NCBI RefSeq assembly: GCF_000372445.1
Contig: NZ_AQUY01000001.1
Coordinates: 936,824-1,000,823 of the forward strand
Reading direction: 5' to 3'
DNA length: 64,000 nucleotides
Source of the DNA: Corynebacterium ulceribovis DSM 45146
Lineage (GTDB): Bacteria > Actinomycetota > Actinomycetes > Mycobacteriales > Mycobacteriaceae
Within the stretch, counting starts at the first letter, position 1; each line of letters begins with the position of its first letter. The position numbers and the translations under genes were made by a program. The notes beneath the pieces were generated by a model, which made no database searches, was not told where the DNA came from, and saw only the letters and a list, made by a program, of their open reading frames with translations. Below are positions 61,019 to 64,000 of this stretch, piece after piece.

Positions 61019-61041
61019 GCATCACACACTGATCTGCACGC

Positions 61042-61080
61042 AAAAGCGGGAGGAATCGTCATGATTCCTCCCGCTTTTCT
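61042..61080. terminator. strong bidirectional terminator between sufT and lysP
   Basis: A perfect 15-base stem, AAAAGCGGGAGGAAT (61042-61056) with ATTCCTCCCGCTTTT (61064-61078), around a seven-base loop. The A and T ends give U tracts in both directions, so it ends both convergent units. Confidence 0.93.
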
Positions 61081-61123
61081 ATGCACTGTTATGGATGGCA
61101 CGCGCTGCAGCAGCGCGTGGATC

Positions 61124-62590
61124 TTAGTCGACGACCCGGGATAGGTCAGCGTGTGCTGGGTCAACTCCCTTAGTCTTCTTCACCATCTTGTGGCCGAACC
61201 ACAGGGCCAAGAACACTGGGATGCCCAGGTAAGGGGACAAAATCGCAAACATGTTTTCTTGGTTCACGATTGGGCCGTAAGCCTGACCGATGACAACACC
61301 GAAGCAGAGCACCAGCGCAATGACTGCACCAAGTGGGAAGAATTTCGCCCGGTATGGCAGCTCATCCAAGCTCTTATTCTGAGCTTTCAGCGCGGCACGG
61401 AACTTATAGTGCGACCAGGAGATACCCATCCAGGTAATGAAGCCCGCCAATGCAGACAGCGTCAGCAGGAAGGTGTAGGCAGCGCCATCACCAACCAGGG
61501 AGGTGATGAAGCCCGCCATACCGACAGCAGTGGTGGCGTAGAGCGCGTTCATTGGCACATGGTGCTTGGATAGCTTGCCCAAGAACTTCGGTGCGTCACC
61601 GTTGTTGGCTAGCGAGTACAGCATACGAGTCGACGCGAATAGACCAGAGTTACCGGCCGACAACACAGAGGTCAAAATGACGGCGTTCATCAGTCCAGCA
61701 GCAAGGGCAATGCCTGCGCGGTCGAAGACCAAGGTAAATGGCGAGACTGCAATGTTCTCTTCAGAAGCGCGCAGCAGGTTCGGGTCGGTGTATGGAATGA
61801 GGAAGCCGATGATGGCGATTGCGCCGATGTAGAAGAGCATGATGCGCCAGAAAATGGTGCGGATCGCGCGCGGCAGGGTCTTCTCTGGGTTCTCTGCTTC
61901 ACCTGCGGCAATACCCACCAGCTCGGTACCTTGGAAGGAGTACCCCGCCACAATGAACACCGCGAGGATACCCATACCGCCGCCAACGAATGGAGCGTCG
62001 CCGGTAGTCCAGTTCTCGCCGGAGGTCATTTCGCCGCCCATGATGCCGAAGATCATGGCGACACCGAGGATGAGGAACACTACGACGGTAATTACCTTGA
62101 TGGCGGCGAACCAGAATTCACCTTCACCGAAGGCACGCACCGACAGTGCGTTGATGGTGAACAAGATCGCTAGGAACCCTGCGGACCAAACAATGGAATC
62201 TACTTCTGGGAACCAATACTTCATCACCAAGGCGGCGGCAACCAGCTCGGCGGCGACGGTAATTGCCCAGTTGAACCAGTAGTTCCAGCCCATCGCGAAA
62301 CCGAAGGACGGGGAGACGAAGCGAGTACCGTACTCCTGAAAGGACCCCGCCACTGGTAGGTAGGCGGACATTTCGCCAAGTGACTGCATAACTAGCCACA
62401 CCATGATGCCGATGAGGGCGTAGGCGGTCAGTGCGCCACCTGGTCCTGCTTCAGCGATGGTTTCACCGGAGGCGACGAAGAGGCCGGTACCAATGGCACC
62501 GCCAATAGCGATCATGTTGAGGTGGCGCGCCTTGAGGTTACGGCGCAGTTTTCTGGTGCCCTCCGCACCTGTGGCAGTCGTAGTTGCCAT
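61124..62590 (-). CDS. lysP: LysP-like amino acid permease
   Basis: 488-residue APC-superfamily permease with twelve predicted helices. It follows E. coli LysP closely: GGAIGTGLFVASG, FGFAMGWNYWFNWAITVAAELV, VRAFGEGEFWFAAIKV, GYSFQGTELVGIAAGE, VSPFTLVFDRAGI, AVILTSVLSAGNSG. Lysine is the likely substrate, not proven. ATG 62590 has AAGGAG; the frame reaching 62677 is an extension. Confidence 0.88.
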   Translation of the reverse strand: MATTTATGAEGTRKLRRNLKARHLNMIAIGGAIGTGLFVASGETIAEAGPGGALTAYALIGIMVWLVMQSLGEMSAYLPVAGSFQEYGTRFVSPSFGFAMGWNYWFNWAITVAAELVAAALVMKYWFPEVDSIVWSAGFLAILFTINALSVRAFGEGEFWFAAIKVITVVVFLILGVAMIFGIMGGEMTSGENWTTGDAPFVGGGMGILAVFIVAGYSFQGTELVGIAAGEAENPEKTLPRAIRTIFWRIMLFYIGAIAIIGFLIPYTDPNLLRASEENIAVSPFTLVFDRAGIALAAGLMNAVILTSVLSAGNSGLFASTRMLYSLANNGDAPKFLGKLSKHHVPMNALYATTAVGMAGFITSLVGDGAAYTFLLTLSALAGFITWMGISWSHYKFRAALKAQNKSLDELPYRAKFFPLGAVIALVLCFGVVIGQAYGPIVNQENMFAILSPYLGIPVFLALWFGHKMVKKTKGVDPAHADLSRVVD

Positions 62591-62828
62591 TGAATTGAAC
62601 TCCTTGGTGAGGTCAAAAAGTAAAAGTTGCGCTATTAAATGACCGTCACGGGTTGGATGTGTCCGCTTCGGTTGCACTTAAAAGCTCAACAGTATTGTCG
62701 GCGTGGCAAGGGATGAAAATCTGGGTTTACCAGGCGTTTCTCAATGTCCTGAGGCGCATGTGACGCACCGCCATCACTCAATAACTGTTGGTGAACCCCA
62801 CTATCTTAACCCGATAACATGCGTTTTC
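62591..62828. other. lysP upstream region, no gene seen
   Basis: 238 bases between lysP and the lycopene cyclase gene, both read leftward. It must hold the lysP promoter; on the minus strand TTTAATAG and TTTTACTTTTTGAC are AT-rich, but no clear -35/-10 pair can be named. No terminator for the cyclase gene is obvious. Confidence 0.5.
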
Positions 62829-63968
62829 CTAGAATCCACACGCCGCGCGTACACATTTCCACGCCAGTTCTGGATGTTTCATCAACAACCGCAGCCACAG
62901 CCGGAACATCAGTTTCGCCGTCATAGTTGGGTCGGTAGTAATCATATAATTGCGGACAACATCTGGCCCTAACGCAAAGAAGCACTCAAAGAATTGGCGC
63001 GTTTGAACAGGGGAGAGGGACAACAGCAGCGCCAACCCAATCCGATGCAATCGTTCCGTCAGCACTCGGGACAGTGGGCGCAGTCCTTTGCGACGTGTCT
63101 GGCCTCGTGCGCCATTGACCGCAACTCCGCCCAGCCGACCGATGAACTCATCGAGCATTCGGTCCACATCTTCAGCAAGCGCACCAAAGGAGTATCCGGT
63201 CGCTGGGTGCATCCAACCATGCTGGGAACTGAACACCGCCGCCGAATTGACTACGTGTTCCGGTCCAAGCGGAAAGTCGACAACTTCTCGCGGCCAGGGT
63301 TGCTGCGCACCGTCAACGTCGAGCTTCTGCAGGCGTGCGGCTAACTGTGCTTCTAAGTACGGCAAAACTTCAGCCCAAGGCTTTTCCGTCGCTAACACTG
63401 TCTCTTGAATAAGCCATTGCCCATTGCCCACCGGAATGCGGTAGCTAAACGTTGCAGCCACTTCATCGTCGGAAGCAGCAGCATCGGCGAATTCGGGTGC
63501 TGTCCAGTCCATCATCACTGGGTAGCGATGCTTCCTCGGCAGCGCATCTTCTGGAATGATGACACCAATCGCGAACTGGCGCGCCGTCATCGGCTTCGTT
63601 CGGGGCATGCAACACAGCACTGGCGTGTCCACTGTTTCCCCATCAGGCGCATCAGGCCATCGCTCCTGCCGTACTTCGTAGCCTCCGAGCAACTGCGACA
63701 GCTGCGGTGAGATCACCAGGTAATCGTCATCAAGCACCAACCGCCCGGAATCAAACTCAACGCTAACTGTGCAGCGCTGAGCGATGGCGGCGTCGGGAAA
63801 CCACGTTGGCAGCTGCCTCTGAAAGCAGCAGAGCGTGCCTTTGAGGTTGGGCCCCTCCGGATCCCAGCCAACGATATGCAGGTCGCTCATTGAGGGGCGA
63901 GATGCAGCACGGTGGGCTGCGAGGATTCCTGCCGGACCTAAGCCAACGATGTGCAACTGTCTGCGCAT
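62829..63968 (-). CDS. lycopene cyclase family flavoprotein (CrtL/CrtY type)
   Basis: 379 residues. N-terminal dinucleotide fold HIVGLGPAGILAAHRA, MMDWTAPEF (the M-D-W motif), the family's ETVLATEKPWAEVLPYLE, and the hallmark GWMHPATGYSFGALAEDV, with an FFECFFALGPDVV segment that matches the F-F-x-x-F-F region of CrtL enzymes. It would close the ends of lycopene to beta- or related rings. Corynebacteria usually use the small heterodimeric CrtYe/CrtYf or CrtYc/Yd type. Other carotenoid genes are not visible; GGAAGGTGG precedes the ATG. Confidence 0.75.
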   Translation of the reverse strand: MRRQLHIVGLGPAGILAAHRAASRPSMSDLHIVGWDPEGPNLKGTLCCFQRQLPTWFPDAAIAQRCTVSVEFDSGRLVLDDDYLVISPQLSQLLGGYEVRQERWPDAPDGETVDTPVLCCMPRTKPMTARQFAIGVIIPEDALPRKHRYPVMMDWTAPEFADAAASDDEVAATFSYRIPVGNGQWLIQETVLATEKPWAEVLPYLEAQLAARLQKLDVDGAQQPWPREVVDFPLGPEHVVNSAAVFSSQHGWMHPATGYSFGALAEDVDRMLDEFIGRLGGVAVNGARGQTRRKGLRPLSRVLTERLHRIGLALLLSLSPVQTRQFFECFFALGPDVVRNYMITTDPTMTAKLMFRLWLRLLMKHPELAWKCVRAACGF

Positions 63969-64000
63969 TCTGCACCACCTTCCGGTTGGAGTTCGGCTTG

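Noticed and set aside
62591-62828. L-box lysine riboswitch before lysP
   Set aside because: No set of conserved L-box helices or terminator could be recognised; the region looks like an ordinary promoter spacer.

Overview
The window is a chromosomal core region of a Corynebacterium-like actinobacterium. The evidence is a mihF-type integration host factor, WhiA, OpcA, the MptB mannosyltransferase of lipomannan synthesis, a SufR-led suf operon, an ammonia/sulfur-type McbR operator before metK, and the corynebacterial gene order aro-efp-nusB-pyr-mihF-gmk-rpoZ-coaBC-metK-priA-def-fmt-rsmB-rpe-rib-uvrC-rapZ-yvcK-whiA-gap-pgk-tpi-ppc-secG. Base composition looks moderately GC-rich and even, GTG starts are common, and I see no tRNA, rRNA, CRISPR array, insertion sequence or prophage. 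The species cannot be named from this alone.

Layout. 1-4.9 kb: end of aroC, then aroK, aroB, aroQ (shikimate pathway), pepQ, efp, nusB. 4.9-5.8 kb: a PPK2-family polyphosphate phosphotransferase with its own promoter. 5.8-14.2 kb: the pyrimidine operon pyrR-pyrB-pyrC-carA-carB-pyrF behind a PyrR-binding leader. 14.2-18.2 kb: mihF, gmk, rpoZ, coaBC, metK. 18.2-23.3 kb: priA, def, fmt, rsmB. 23.3-28.4 kb: rpe and the riboflavin genes ribD, ribE, ribBA, ribH, with a PcaC-like gene inserted after ribD and a PH-domain membrane protein at the end. 28.4-33.2 kb: uvrC, rapZ, yvcK, whiA. 33.3-39.8 kb: gap, pgk, tpiA, ppc, secG. 39.8-46.6 kb, minus strand: the pentose phosphate set tkt-tal-zwf-opcA-pgl. 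46.7-54.5 kb: ctaB (plus), then on the minus strand mptB, an ABC-2 exporter pair, ktrB, ktrA and ctaA. 54.7-61.0 kb: sufR-B-D-C-S-U-T. 61.1-64 kb, minus strand: a LysP-like permease and a CrtL/CrtY-type lycopene cyclase.

Most of this is ordinary housekeeping. Three things stand out. (1) CarA has lost all three glutaminase catalytic residues (Cys, His, Glu read Gly, Asp, Thr) in an otherwise intact reading frame, so carbamoyl phosphate synthase may use ammonia rather than glutamine, or another subunit must exist. (2) Five genes between 39 and 48 kb (ppc, secG, opcA, zwf, ctaB) end in short tandem duplications that span the stop codon and give a second stop. (3) A gamma-carboxymuconolactone decarboxylase homologue sits inside the riboflavin operon, and a flavoprotein-type lycopene cyclase occurs in a genus that normally uses the small heterodimeric cyclase type. 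Regulatory sites that can be read directly include the PyrR leader, the McbR operator at metK, a structured mihF leader, likely leaderless promoters and several strong terminators.
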